From a virus, in IMG/VR virus record IMGVR_UViG_3300008108_000057, positions 1 to 64,000 of that record: a stretch of 64,000 nucleotides of DNA. One strand, given 5' to 3'. The translations under genes and the position numbers were made by a program. Positions 21,462 to 28,942 of the stretch are shown piece by piece (position 1 is the stretch's first letter; the number at the start of each line of letters is the position of its first letter). Under the pieces are notes generated by a model. The model searched no databases and was not told the DNA's origin. It worked only from the letters and a program-made list of their open reading frames with translations.

Positions 21462-23014
21462 TATGTTGCTGCTCCTCGTGCAAAGGTTGATGCGTCTGAT
21501 CTAGGTACCGTCATAGTTTTTGAATTGTCTGCTGAAGCTACTACGTTATTGGTTTGATTTACCACGACAGGTCCTCCTGCTGCGGCCGCTTGTTGTTTTT
21601 TTAGGTCTTTGTTTTCTGTAGATGTTTCAGCTAATCTTTTACCAGATGAACTAGTTGAACCTTCTGGTAAATTAGAAGAATATTTCTCAACTTTAGATAA
21701 TAGTTCTGCACCATATCCTTTTGATAAATTTAATCCTCTTCCACCAATAGTTTGTGTTACTTCTCTATTTGCTTCAGATTGATTTTTAAATGAATTTATT
21801 TTATTTTTTCCTAATCCATCTCTGACAAAAACAATTGCAGCTCTAGCAGCAATCTGAGGATCGTTTAATTTTTCAGGATTACTTACCAAATCAATTCCAA
21901 GTTTTTTTCCTAACTCTCTATAATTATTTTTTCCGGTTACTTGTATAAATCCTCTACCAAGATATTTGAACCCATCACCTTCTTCCGTATTACCCATTGA
22001 TTTACCCATTTTAGTGTCTTTTCCATATACCATTTCGGCAAATTTATATGGGTCTTTCTTAATTTGATTTAATTCCTCATCAGAATATTTGTTTGCTCTT
22101 GCAGTAAATATTTCTCTAATTCTTTTATTACTAGTATTTGCATATGCCTTTAAATTCTCAGATTGAGGCACAAAATTAGATTCTTTTTGAATATTTGCTA
22201 AAATAGCCTTCTTTGCATATTCATTGGTTACTCCCAACTCATCTGCTTGAGCATTTACCATTCCAATTACTCCAGCAGCTCCAATTCCTATTTTTGCTGC
22301 TGTTGGTATTGCAGCACTGGGAACAGAAGAAGGTGCTGAGGGAGTAGGTCCTTTAGGCGCAGGTGTTGCTGAGGGAGTAGGTCCTTTAGGCGCAGGTGTT
22401 GCTGAGGGAGTAGGTCCTTTAGGTGCCGCTGCCGTTGGTGGTTGAGCACCAGGTGATGGTTTTGCACCTTTTGGGATTTCAGGTTTTTCTATTCCTTTTC
22501 CTTTAGGTGTTTCTTTTTTCAAATCTTGTATTTCTTTTTTTGTTTTGTCTGATTCTTTTTTAATTTTCTTAGTTTCTTTTTTCAGACCTTTTGGTTGTTT
22601 AGTTAAAGCCTCAATCAATTGTTGATTTCTTTTCTCTTTTACTTCATTGAAAGATTTTGCAAAGTTTTCTTCTATTTGAAGTTCTTTTTTCTTCTTTTCT
22701 TCGTTTCGTCTTATTAAACCATATAACTTACCAGCAATGTCTGTGATAGATTCGCCTTTCTGTGGAGGTACATCTGCTCTGGCAACTTTTGATACAAACT
22801 TAGGATCTTTTTTCTTGCTATCTTTTAATCCTTTTCTCATACCACCTTTTGTTCCAGCATAGTTATCGGTAGCAGATTTTTTTCTACCAAATATTCCCGA
22901 CACCAAATTAAAAGGATTGAGATTACTCATCAATCCTCTTGTATTGTTCTGCATTGTTTCTGATGGTTCTGGTCTGTTATTACCACCACCCAACAGACTT
23001 CCTAATATACTCAT
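21461..23014 (-). CDS. Tail-associated GH19 lysozyme / tape-measure-like protein
   Basis: 517 aa. N-terminal module shared with the following gene, then a Lys/Glu-rich coiled coil (about 100-170), a Pro-rich linker with three APKGPTPSAT-type repeats (197-228), and a GH19 chitinase/lysozyme domain (about 255-445). GH19 marks: Glu278 in QKESNF, Glu344/345 before YLGRGFIQVTGKNNY (351-365), and NPEKLNDPQIAA. It probably opens the peptidoglycan during DNA entry. The gp5 relative in this phage lacks a lysozyme domain, so this is its likely replacement. Its ATG overlaps the stop of the gp26 frameshift frame (ATGA); its stop overlaps the next start. Confidence 0.75.
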   Translation of the reverse strand: MSILGSLLGGGNNRPEPSETMQNNTRGLMSNLNPFNLVSGIFGRKKSATDNYAGTKGGMRKGLKDSKKKDPKFVSKVARADVPPQKGESITDIAGKLYGLIRRNEEKKKKELQIEENFAKSFNEVKEKRNQQLIEALTKQPKGLKKETKKIKKESDKTKKEIQDLKKETPKGKGIEKPEIPKGAKPSPGAQPPTAAAPKGPTPSATPAPKGPTPSATPAPKGPTPSAPSSVPSAAIPTAAKIGIGAAGVIGMVNAQADELGVTNEYAKKAILANIQKESNFVPQSENLKAYANTSNKRIREIFTARANKYSDEELNQIKKDPYKFAEMVYGKDTKMGKSMGNTEEGDGFKYLGRGFIQVTGKNNYRELGKKLGIDLVSNPEKLNDPQIAARAAIVFVRDGLGKNKINSFKNQSEANREVTQTIGGRGLNLSKGYGAELLSKVEKYSSNLPEGSTSSSGKRLAETSTENKDLKKQQAAAAGGPVVVNQTNNVVASADNSKTMTVPRSDASTFARGAAT

Positions 23015-23217
23015 CTACTTGTTCTCTGCGATTGTTTTTGTTTTATTTTTTCATTTTCTTCTTCCAAATAACGAATCAACATATTGACATAAACATCTCT
23101 CTCCCATGGCAGCATATTCTCAATTTCTGCAAGACTATATTTGTGGTGCTGTATTAAAGCAAAGTTAGTCTTGTAGTAGTTCTGCAATGTATCATGACGA
23201 AAACTTACACGAAAAAA
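23011..23217 (-). CDS. -1 frameshift extension of gp26 (66 residues)
   Basis: After the slippery site the -1 frame reads RVSFRHDTLQNYYKTNFALI, then QHHKYSLAEIENMLPWERD and a Glu/Lys-rich tail, ending in TGA that overlaps the next ATG. The frame has no ATG before codon 33 of the extension and no ribosome site, yet its coding character is clear and it fills the gap exactly. Read through the frameshift it would give a 306-aa gp26 fusion. The HHKYSLAEIENMLPWE pattern resembles the extensions of tail-assembly chaperones (P2 E', lambda T). A separately started small protein (TTG in the frame) is the alternative. Confidence 0.7.
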   Translation of the reverse strand, partial: FFRVSFRHDTLQNYYKTNFALIQHHKYSLAEIENMLPWERDVYVNMLIRYLEEENEKIKQKQSQRTSR

Positions 23218-23930
23218 TTGTTGAGTCCTTCAATCTCTAGTTTATGTTCGTAACCACATTTGTTACATGTAAAGTCAACAGTCTTTTCTAGTTTTGGTAA
23301 GTTATTGAAAAATTCTTCTAATCTACTGAATTGTTGTTGATTTAATGAATCTACAAACTCTAACAATTCTTTTGGATCTGCTTCTTTTGCATAATAGAAC
23401 TGTTCACCATCATGAATATATTCAATACTATCTGCAATCATTTTTAAAGCAAACTCAGAAATATCTGTAGTGTTCCTTGTTTCTTTTACAATAGAGAACT
23501 CAGGATACTTTAGTTTAACTGTTATATTCTCTGTCAGTTTAATCGTATCTGATATTCCTTCAGGTTTATCAACTTTAATATCCAATAGATTAATATTGAC
23601 TTCCATGATGTTGCCACATTCTTTTCCTTCAACTTCATTGTTACAGCGGTATTTGTTTTCTGCAATCTCACCCACAGACCTTGCTCTCAAGTTTAAAAAA
23701 TAAAACTCAATGTCTGTGATAGGAAGTTTGTCTATGTCAATATCTTCAGTCAAAGTACAATTGTGTAACACTTGACGAATATTCTGTTCTATAGCACTTT
23801 CATCACTTGCTTCAAGTGCCATTAGCAAGTTTCTTTGTTCTTTAACTAGAAATGGTCTGAAACGAATGTGTTTTCCAGACAAAGGCAAATCAAGTTCATA
23901 AATCGGTGTATCTATTTTTGGCAAAGCCAT
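23205..23930 (-). CDS. 26: gp26-like baseplate/tail assembly protein (T4_baseplate family)
   Basis: 241 aa. The pattern KIDTPIYELDLPLSGKHIRF, RPFLVKEQRNLLMALE, LPITDIEFYFLNLRARSVGE and a four-Cys segment (YRCNN, KECGN) with a second CNKCGY near the end match the gp26/PF12322 family; T4 gp26 is 208 aa. The Cys pairs suggest a zinc site. GGAG precedes the ATG on the minus strand. The gene ends NNFFV, and the FF codons with the preceding T make a U UUU UUC heptamer, so part of the product is probably extended by frameshifting. It lies upstream of the tape-measure-like genes, the place of the tail chaperones in other phages. Confidence 0.8.
   Translation of the reverse strand: MALPKIDTPIYELDLPLSGKHIRFRPFLVKEQRNLLMALEASDESAIEQNIRQVLHNCTLTEDIDIDKLPITDIEFYFLNLRARSVGEIAENKYRCNNEVEGKECGNIMEVNINLLDIKVDKPEGISDTIKLTENITVKLKYPEFSIVKETRNTTDISEFALKMIADSIEYIHDGEQFYYAKEADPKELLEFVDSLNQQQFSRLEEFFNNLPKLEKTVDFTCNKCGYEHKLEIEGLNNFFV
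23211..23217 (-). other. Programmed -1 ribosomal frameshift site U UUU UUC
   Basis: The heptamer T-TTT-TTC lies two codons before the gp26 stop in the correct reading phase for a -1 slip. A Shine-Dalgarno-like GAAGGA is 8 bases upstream, comparable to the stimulator in dnaX. No strong downstream hairpin is visible. Confidence 0.7.
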
Positions 23931-23949
23931 AACAATCTCCTATAATATA

Positions 23950-24639
23950 TTAAGTCTTAAATCCTTGAGCAACTGAAGTCATATCATAAATCTTCCCTGA
24001 TGTACTGCTATTGAAAGGATTGTATGAAGTTCCGCCAGCATATTTCGTTAACGCACTTGTTGCCATGTCAACAGCGGTTTCAACACCAGCATTAATAAGA
24101 TTCTCTGCAAATGCTGCAATAGAATTGTTTTCCCAAGTGTAATAAGCAAAAGTCACAGCAAGTTTATGATGTGAATTCTCATTACTCCAATCTAAATCCA
24201 ATTGATTAATTGAAATCGGAAAAGCATCAACTAAAGTAATTGAGTATGAAAGTTGATTTTTTACGTTATATTGATTTACAGTAATTGGTGTAACATAACT
24301 TTGTCTATAATTGAAGTCATATGTTGTTCTTGGATTGATTAGATTCATCCAAGCATCAAACAGTTTCTTTTCACTCATATCATCACTTACCATAAAAGTC
24401 ATTGTTGTATCATTGTAGGTTGTGAGATATGGAAGTTTTTCTGTTGGACCATAAATCTTTCTTTCTGCTGTTGCTAGTGTCTTGCTTGGCAACTCTGCAT
24501 TTTCACATCTTAATTTTATTTGCCTTCCCGTGTTTAAGTATGCCACAAGTTTAAGTGGAATTGCAATTTCCACATCAAATCTGGCTGGTCTGGCTAAGTC
24601 AGTTTTGAAACTTGCCTTAAATTCGTTTAATGATGGCAT
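23950..24639 (-). CDS. Tail-tube-fold protein (gp19/gp54 family)
   Basis: 229 aa. The pattern ARFDVEIAIP, LRCENAELPSKTLATAERKI and MTFMVSDDMSEKKLFDAWMN, INPRTTYDFNYRQSY is typical of the T4 tail tube group (gp19 and its baseplate relatives gp54/gp48). The position before gp26 and the tape-measure-like genes, and the presence of a separate gp48-like gene nearby, favour a tube-initiator (gp54) role, but a tube protein cannot be excluded. It starts directly at the previous stop and has AGGA upstream. Confidence 0.65.
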   Translation of the reverse strand: MPSLNEFKASFKTDLARPARFDVEIAIPLKLVAYLNTGRQIKLRCENAELPSKTLATAERKIYGPTEKLPYLTTYNDTTMTFMVSDDMSEKKLFDAWMNLINPRTTYDFNYRQSYVTPITVNQYNVKNQLSYSITLVDAFPISINQLDLDWSNENSHHKLAVTFAYYTWENNSIAAFAENLINAGVETAVDMATSALTKYAGGTSYNPFNSSTSGKIYDMTSVAQGFKT

Positions 24640-25248
24640 TTATTTTTTCCTTATTTTTCTCATAGATTCTTTAAATACAGAACCCTTGTTTTGCTTTTGG
24701 AATCTTTCCACTGGCAAGAACAATGCAGATTCCCACTCTTTAGGAAATACTTTCAGAGGTCGTGTGGCCATATGCTCATAAAGATAGTGCTTCAGACAGG
24801 GTAGAAAGGCTCTGAAGCGTCTGGATGAGGCCAGCATATCGTAGGTCTTGTTTGTAATTCTGACCCTTTCTATGCCCTCTCCGTCATCGTCGGTAATGGC
24901 AAGTGGCATTAATGCATCCATTAGCATACCACGAACCATAGGTGGCAAATAATGAAAGTTGATTCCTAAGAAGCCTTCTGGCATCTTTTTCAATACCAAC
25001 ACTAATGGAAATATATCATAATAAGGTAAAACATCAGCATATTTTGGATCATAAGCAAAGAAGTATAAGTTTCCTAGTATGACCCTTGATTGTTTTCTTT
25101 GTTGCTCACGAATTATGTCTCTGGACATTCGTGAAGGATTACGAAGATTCCTTACTTGTTCCTGAAACCAACGAACACTTTGCCTTGACAATATTTCATA
25201 GTCAAGCATTGATCGTTCTTGTGCTAATTGAGTGAGTTTAGATTCCAT
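24640..25248 (-). CDS. T4-like morphogenesis protein, possible gp2-like DNA end protector
   Basis: 202 aa. A helical N-terminus (SRQSVRWFQEQVRNLRNPSR) is followed by ILGNLYFFAYDPKYADVLPY, YDIFPLVLVLKKMPEGFLGI and NFHYLPPMVRGMLMDAL, a conserved block I associate with aquatic T4-like phages. Its neighbour is gp4; in T4 genes 2 and 4 are adjacent, so a gp2 role is plausible, but I see no direct sequence proof. The C-terminus is strongly basic (KESMRKIRKK), consistent with DNA contact. Confidence 0.5.
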   Translation of the reverse strand: MESKLTQLAQERSMLDYEILSRQSVRWFQEQVRNLRNPSRMSRDIIREQQRKQSRVILGNLYFFAYDPKYADVLPYYDIFPLVLVLKKMPEGFLGINFHYLPPMVRGMLMDALMPLAITDDDGEGIERVRITNKTYDMLASSRRFRAFLPCLKHYLYEHMATRPLKVFPKEWESALFLPVERFQKQNKGSVFKESMRKIRKK

Positions 25249-25252
25249 TGAA

Positions 25253-25260
25253 TATTTATG
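25253..25260 (-). promoter_or_regulatory. Late-promoter-like CATAAATA (minus strand)
   Basis: CATAAATA, one change from the T4 late consensus, lies in the 12-base gap between gp4 and the next minus-strand gene. It is very close to that start, so it may serve downstream genes rather than the first. Confidence 0.35.
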
Positions 25261-25695
25261 TTAGATGCCAAGATGTTTTTCTGTGATTACTTTGAACTCC
25301 CAACCTCTATCTAAGCAATACTCTTGTGCTGCTTTCCACTTTGCTTGATTGATACCGTAAGTTGTCACCTCTTGTAAATACTGCTTGGTGAGTCGCTTTC
25401 TAGGTTTGGGTTCTTTAGTCTCTCTGTCGGGCTTCACTTCTATAATCATAGTCTTTGTTTTTCCGTCTTTGGTTTTGACTCTCACTAGAAAGTCGGGAAA
25501 GTAACGATGAAACCTACCGTCTACCGGCGATTTGTATGGTATAATGAGTTCTTCTGAACCCCATTGTAGAATATCATCATTCTTATCAAGCCAGTTCATC
25601 ACTCTACACTCCCATGATGACCTATAGATGATATTTTTATAATCTCCCATGTATTTTTGTGGGTTTGTGGGATTAAATCGTCCAGAGTATGCCAT
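25261..25695 (-). CDS. 4: gp4 head completion protein (TnsA-like nuclease fold)
   Basis: 144 aa, near T4 gp4 (150 aa). It begins MAYSGRFNPTNPQKYMGD, almost the T4 pattern MAYSGKWVPKNISKYRGD, then IIYRSSWECRVMNWLDKN and ILQWGSEELIIPY. RYFPDFLV and MIIEVKPDRE give the Asp and ExK residues of a PD-(D/E)XK (TnsA-type) core. It ends with KWKAAQEYCLDRGWEFKVIT as in T4. It acts after DNA packaging, preparing the head for tail attachment. It is the first gene of the minus-strand block. Confidence 0.93.
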   Translation of the reverse strand: MAYSGRFNPTNPQKYMGDYKNIIYRSSWECRVMNWLDKNDDILQWGSEELIIPYKSPVDGRFHRYFPDFLVRVKTKDGKTKTMIIEVKPDRETKEPKPRKRLTKQYLQEVTTYGINQAKWKAAQEYCLDRGWEFKVITEKHLGI

Positions 25696-25702
25696 ATAAA
25701 TA
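25695..25702 (+). promoter_or_regulatory. Late promoter TATAAATA (plus strand)
   Basis: An exact late consensus 31 bases before the gp48 start, leading the long plus-strand baseplate operon. Confidence 0.7.
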
Positions 25703-25721
25703 CTTTCATTAATCTCTTATC

Positions 25722-25729
25722 TATTTAAC
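25722..25729 (-). promoter_or_regulatory. Late-promoter-like GTTAAATA (minus strand)
   Basis: On the minus strand GTTAAATA (two changes from the consensus) lies 26 bases before the gp4 start. With the plus-strand element at 25695 it makes a compact two-way late promoter region of under 40 bases between gp4 and gp48. Confidence 0.4.
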
Positions 25730-25733
25730 ACCC

Positions 25734-26867
25734 ATGGCTCTCTTAAATCAAATTGGTGGAATATCCACAGGTGGGTTAACTGGAGTTCTCAAAGGACCTC
25801 TAGACAGACTTTTTGGTAATAAAAATGTTCCTTTTAATTACAAATACCCTGCAAGTTTAGGTAATGAACCTTCAAGAATGCACATGGTGCAATTCACCAT
25901 ATTTAACATAATTCCTAAACAGTTTGACGTTTTAGGTACTATAGATTCAATAAGCCAAACAAAAAGAGCAGAAGTTGGTGGAAAGGCTCAAGCGGTAGCC
26001 GCAAAAAGTGCTGATGTAGCACAAAACCTACAATCTTACTTAAAACCAGACAGAAAGCAAGTAGCAACAACAATATCATTGTATATGCCCGATACTTTAT
26101 CAATGAACTATCATGCTGAATATAGTGAATTGTCTATTATGGATGCAACTAATAGTATGAATAGAGTTGCTGGAGCCATTGGTTCTTTAGCGGAAGATTT
26201 ACAAAAAGGTGGTGTTGGTGGAGATAATCTTAAAAATAGTATAGCTAAAAATGTTAATGCTTATGGTGCTGAAGCAGCACTCAGAGCAGTAGATGCAACT
26301 ACAGGAATGCAAACAACCACTCTTGGATTAAGAGCAATGGGATTAGCAATCAATCCTCAGCTTCAATTAGTTTATAAAGGTGTGGGATTTAGAACATTTA
26401 GCATGGAGTTTCTTTTCACTCCTAGCACAAAAGAGGAATCAGATCAAGTTTCTGCAATTATAAACTCTTTCATTTATGCAGCAGCACCAACGGTTCAAAC
26501 AGAAACGAACGGTATGTATTTTATTCCACCGTCAATATTCAATCTGAGTTTTAAGGTGGCTGAAACTGGACAATTTTCTAGCTTAACGAATATGTTACAA
26601 AAGGCGGGGAATAGTATTATTCCTGGAGTTCCATTAGGAACTTCATTAGCTAAGAGATTTGGTGCTGCATCTACTGGTGTTGAAAATGACAGACTATACA
26701 AAGTTGGTGATTGCGTATTAGAAGATATCTCAGTAGATTATGCACCAAACGGATGGGCAGCGTATTCTGGTGGTGCACCAGTTCAAACAAGACTAACTCT
26801 GTCATTCAAAGAAATGGATATTCTTGATAGAACTAGAATGAACACTTCAATAGACCAAATGAGATAA
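25734..26867 (+). CDS. 48: gp48-like baseplate tail-tube cap
   Basis: 377 aa, near T4 gp48 (364 aa). The C-terminus GDCVLEDISVDYAPNGWAAY with QTRLTLSFKEMDILDRTRM closely parallels T4 gp48 (GPCQIQSIRFDKTPNG, TLEITMREIITLNRASL). The FTPSTKEESDQVSAIINSF and NGMYFIPPSIFNLSF segments fit the tube-like fold. gp48 sits on the baseplate hub and starts the tail tube. It is the first gene of the plus-strand late operon, behind an exact TATAAATA promoter. Confidence 0.8.
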   Translation: MALLNQIGGISTGGLTGVLKGPLDRLFGNKNVPFNYKYPASLGNEPSRMHMVQFTIFNIIPKQFDVLGTIDSISQTKRAEVGGKAQAVAAKSADVAQNLQSYLKPDRKQVATTISLYMPDTLSMNYHAEYSELSIMDATNSMNRVAGAIGSLAEDLQKGGVGGDNLKNSIAKNVNAYGAEAALRAVDATTGMQTTTLGLRAMGLAINPQLQLVYKGVGFRTFSMEFLFTPSTKEESDQVSAIINSFIYAAAPTVQTETNGMYFIPPSIFNLSFKVAETGQFSSLTNMLQKAGNSIIPGVPLGTSLAKRFGAASTGVENDRLYKVGDCVLEDISVDYAPNGWAAYSGGAPVQTRLTLSFKEMDILDRTRMNTSIDQMR

Positions 26868-26871
26868 AGCA

Positions 26872-27507
26872 ATGAAATATTTCAGTAATTTTCCAAAACT
26901 TATTACTTCAGATGGTAAAGGAAATGTTAATCTATCAACAAATCTTTTAGCTAGAGTAAATTTAGTTCCAAGTTTATTAAAGAATCCTGCTCTTTACTAT
27001 AAGTACACTATGCAGGATGGTGATACACCAGAAATCATAGGATCAAAATATTATGATAATCCATACAGATATTGGATATTTTTGTATGGAAATAACGTAA
27101 TGGATCCTCAATGGGATCTTGCTCTATCAAATTTAAATTTTGATGCATATCTTCAAAACAAATATTATGATGCTGCAAACTCCAATAATCAAACAGTTAT
27201 TGCATATACAAAGTCAACTATCAAATATTATAAAAAAGTTGTGCATACATATGATTCTGGTACACAAACAGAAACTACGATGAAGTATAACGTAGATGCA
27301 CAAACATATGCTAATCTTCCTGTCAATCTAGTAACTACAAAATATTTTGATGAATTCAGTTATGTTACTGTGACTGAGACAAGAGAGGCACAAGACATTT
27401 ACGATTATGAACTACAAACAAATGAAGCAAAAAGAGAAGTGAATATTGTTAATAGACTATATGCTGGCCCAATGGAAGAAAGATTAAAATCATTATTGAG
27501 CACATAA
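26872..27507 (+). CDS. 53: gp53-like baseplate wedge protein
   Basis: 211 aa, near T4 gp53 (196 aa). YYKYTMQDGDTPEIIGSKYY with DNPYRYWIFLYGNNVMDPQW matches the LysM-like core of gp53 (YYIKGSPRPEELANAIYGNP, QLYWVLLMCND). gp53 clamps neighbouring wedges around the hub. The gene starts four bases after gp48, and the next gene starts one base after its stop. Confidence 0.85.
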   Translation: MKYFSNFPKLITSDGKGNVNLSTNLLARVNLVPSLLKNPALYYKYTMQDGDTPEIIGSKYYDNPYRYWIFLYGNNVMDPQWDLALSNLNFDAYLQNKYYDAANSNNQTVIAYTKSTIKYYKKVVHTYDSGTQTETTMKYNVDAQTYANLPVNLVTTKYFDEFSYVTVTETREAQDIYDYELQTNEAKREVNIVNRLYAGPMEERLKSLLST

Positions 27508-27508
27508 T

Positions 27509-28942
27509 ATGACAACAACATTAGTAGACAATACTACAGTTGGAGTAAATAGAGATTACTCCTCAGACAGTACAAAAAGTGGTATCAGAAATGCAAAAGA
27601 TTATAATCTGATAGCTTTAAATGTTTTGTCTGGCCAATTTATTACATTAGACTTGAAACCAATGTTAGTAGAACTATCTTATTTTGAAGATATCTACAGT
27701 AACTCTGTATCTGGTCAAATTTTAATAAGTGATGCTCAAGGTGTGATTGAAAAGATGGGTATGCATGGAAATGAATATATCCGCATGGCTTTTGGTAAAG
27801 ACGAAAATCCTAATATAAGAATCGATAAGATATTCAGAATATACAGTATAAGCAATAGACAGAAAACTACAGGATTTGATACAGAAAACTATGTAATACA
27901 TTTTTGTTCTGATGAATTAGTTTTGTCTGAACAATACAAGATAAGCAAATCATATAACGGTAAGAGTATATCTCAAATTGTAAATGATGTTCTTCTTACC
28001 TATTTAAGAGTACCAGAGAACAAATATGATGCTAGAAACATAGAACAGACAAAAGGTGTCTATAGCATCATAGTTCCAAATTTAAAACCATTTGAAGCTA
28101 TCAATATGGTTTCTTTGTATGCTCAAGCATCAAAGCAAATTGGTGCAGATATGCTTTTCTTTGAAAATGCAAAAGGATATAATTTCGCATCATTACAATC
28201 TTTGTTTCAAAAAGATCCTTATCATACATACGAATATCGTCCAAAGAATATTAGTATGGAAAACTATGATAAAAACATCAATCAAGAAATATTCAATGTT
28301 CTTGGATATGAAATATTGAATTCATTTAACGTAATTGAAGGAATTTCTTCTGGTACCTTTGCAAACAGATTACTTACAATAGATCCACTTCTTCGTAATT
28401 ATAAAGTAACAGATTTCAATTATCTTAAGTATCGTGAAAAATCAAAATCTTTAAATAAAAACCCTGTTGTCAATAATCTAAAAAATAGATTTGGTAGTGC
28501 TTTATATGAAACACCACAAGCTTGTTTCAAATTAGCAGGAACAAACAGTGGTTGGGAAAAAGTAGATTATATCAAAGCTAGACCAGGTTCTGTTACAAAA
28601 GATATATTCGTTGAGACATTCTTCTCACAAAGAAAATCTCAGATAAGTCTTGCTAATTACACCAGAGCAAAATTGTATATTGCTGGAGATCCTAATGTGA
28701 CTGTAGGTTCGACAATCAATTTTGATTTGTTATCACAAGACCCTGCTTCTACTAATGATCCAAAACAATTAGACCCATATTATTCTGGAAAATATCTAGT
28801 GACTGCGGTAAGACACATTATTCAAACTGCTGCATATAATACAATCATTGAAGTTGTAAAAGATAGTTTACCTCAAGCATATCTACAAGTTGATAATGAA
28901 AGACCTATAATTAAAAATACAGTAGCAGGAGTGAAAAAATAA
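27509..28942 (+). CDS. 27: gp27-like baseplate hub protein
   Basis: 477 aa, longer than T4 gp27 (391 aa). YFEDIYSNSVSGQILISDAQ opens a tube-like beta domain; ENYVIHFCSDELVLSEQYKI and SQIVNDVLLTYLRVPENKYD follow, with LKPFEAINMVSLYAQA, typical of hub proteins in contractile systems. gp27 trimers join tube to spike (gp5). Identification rests on pattern and on the gp5-like genes that follow directly (TAATG overlap). Confidence 0.7.
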   Translation: MTTTLVDNTTVGVNRDYSSDSTKSGIRNAKDYNLIALNVLSGQFITLDLKPMLVELSYFEDIYSNSVSGQILISDAQGVIEKMGMHGNEYIRMAFGKDENPNIRIDKIFRIYSISNRQKTTGFDTENYVIHFCSDELVLSEQYKISKSYNGKSISQIVNDVLLTYLRVPENKYDARNIEQTKGVYSIIVPNLKPFEAINMVSLYAQASKQIGADMLFFENAKGYNFASLQSLFQKDPYHTYEYRPKNISMENYDKNINQEIFNVLGYEILNSFNVIEGISSGTFANRLLTIDPLLRNYKVTDFNYLKYREKSKSLNKNPVVNNLKNRFGSALYETPQACFKLAGTNSGWEKVDYIKARPGSVTKDIFVETFFSQRKSQISLANYTRAKLYIAGDPNVTVGSTINFDLLSQDPASTNDPKQLDPYYSGKYLVTAVRHIIQTAAYNTIIEVVKDSLPQAYLQVDNERPIIKNTVAGVKK

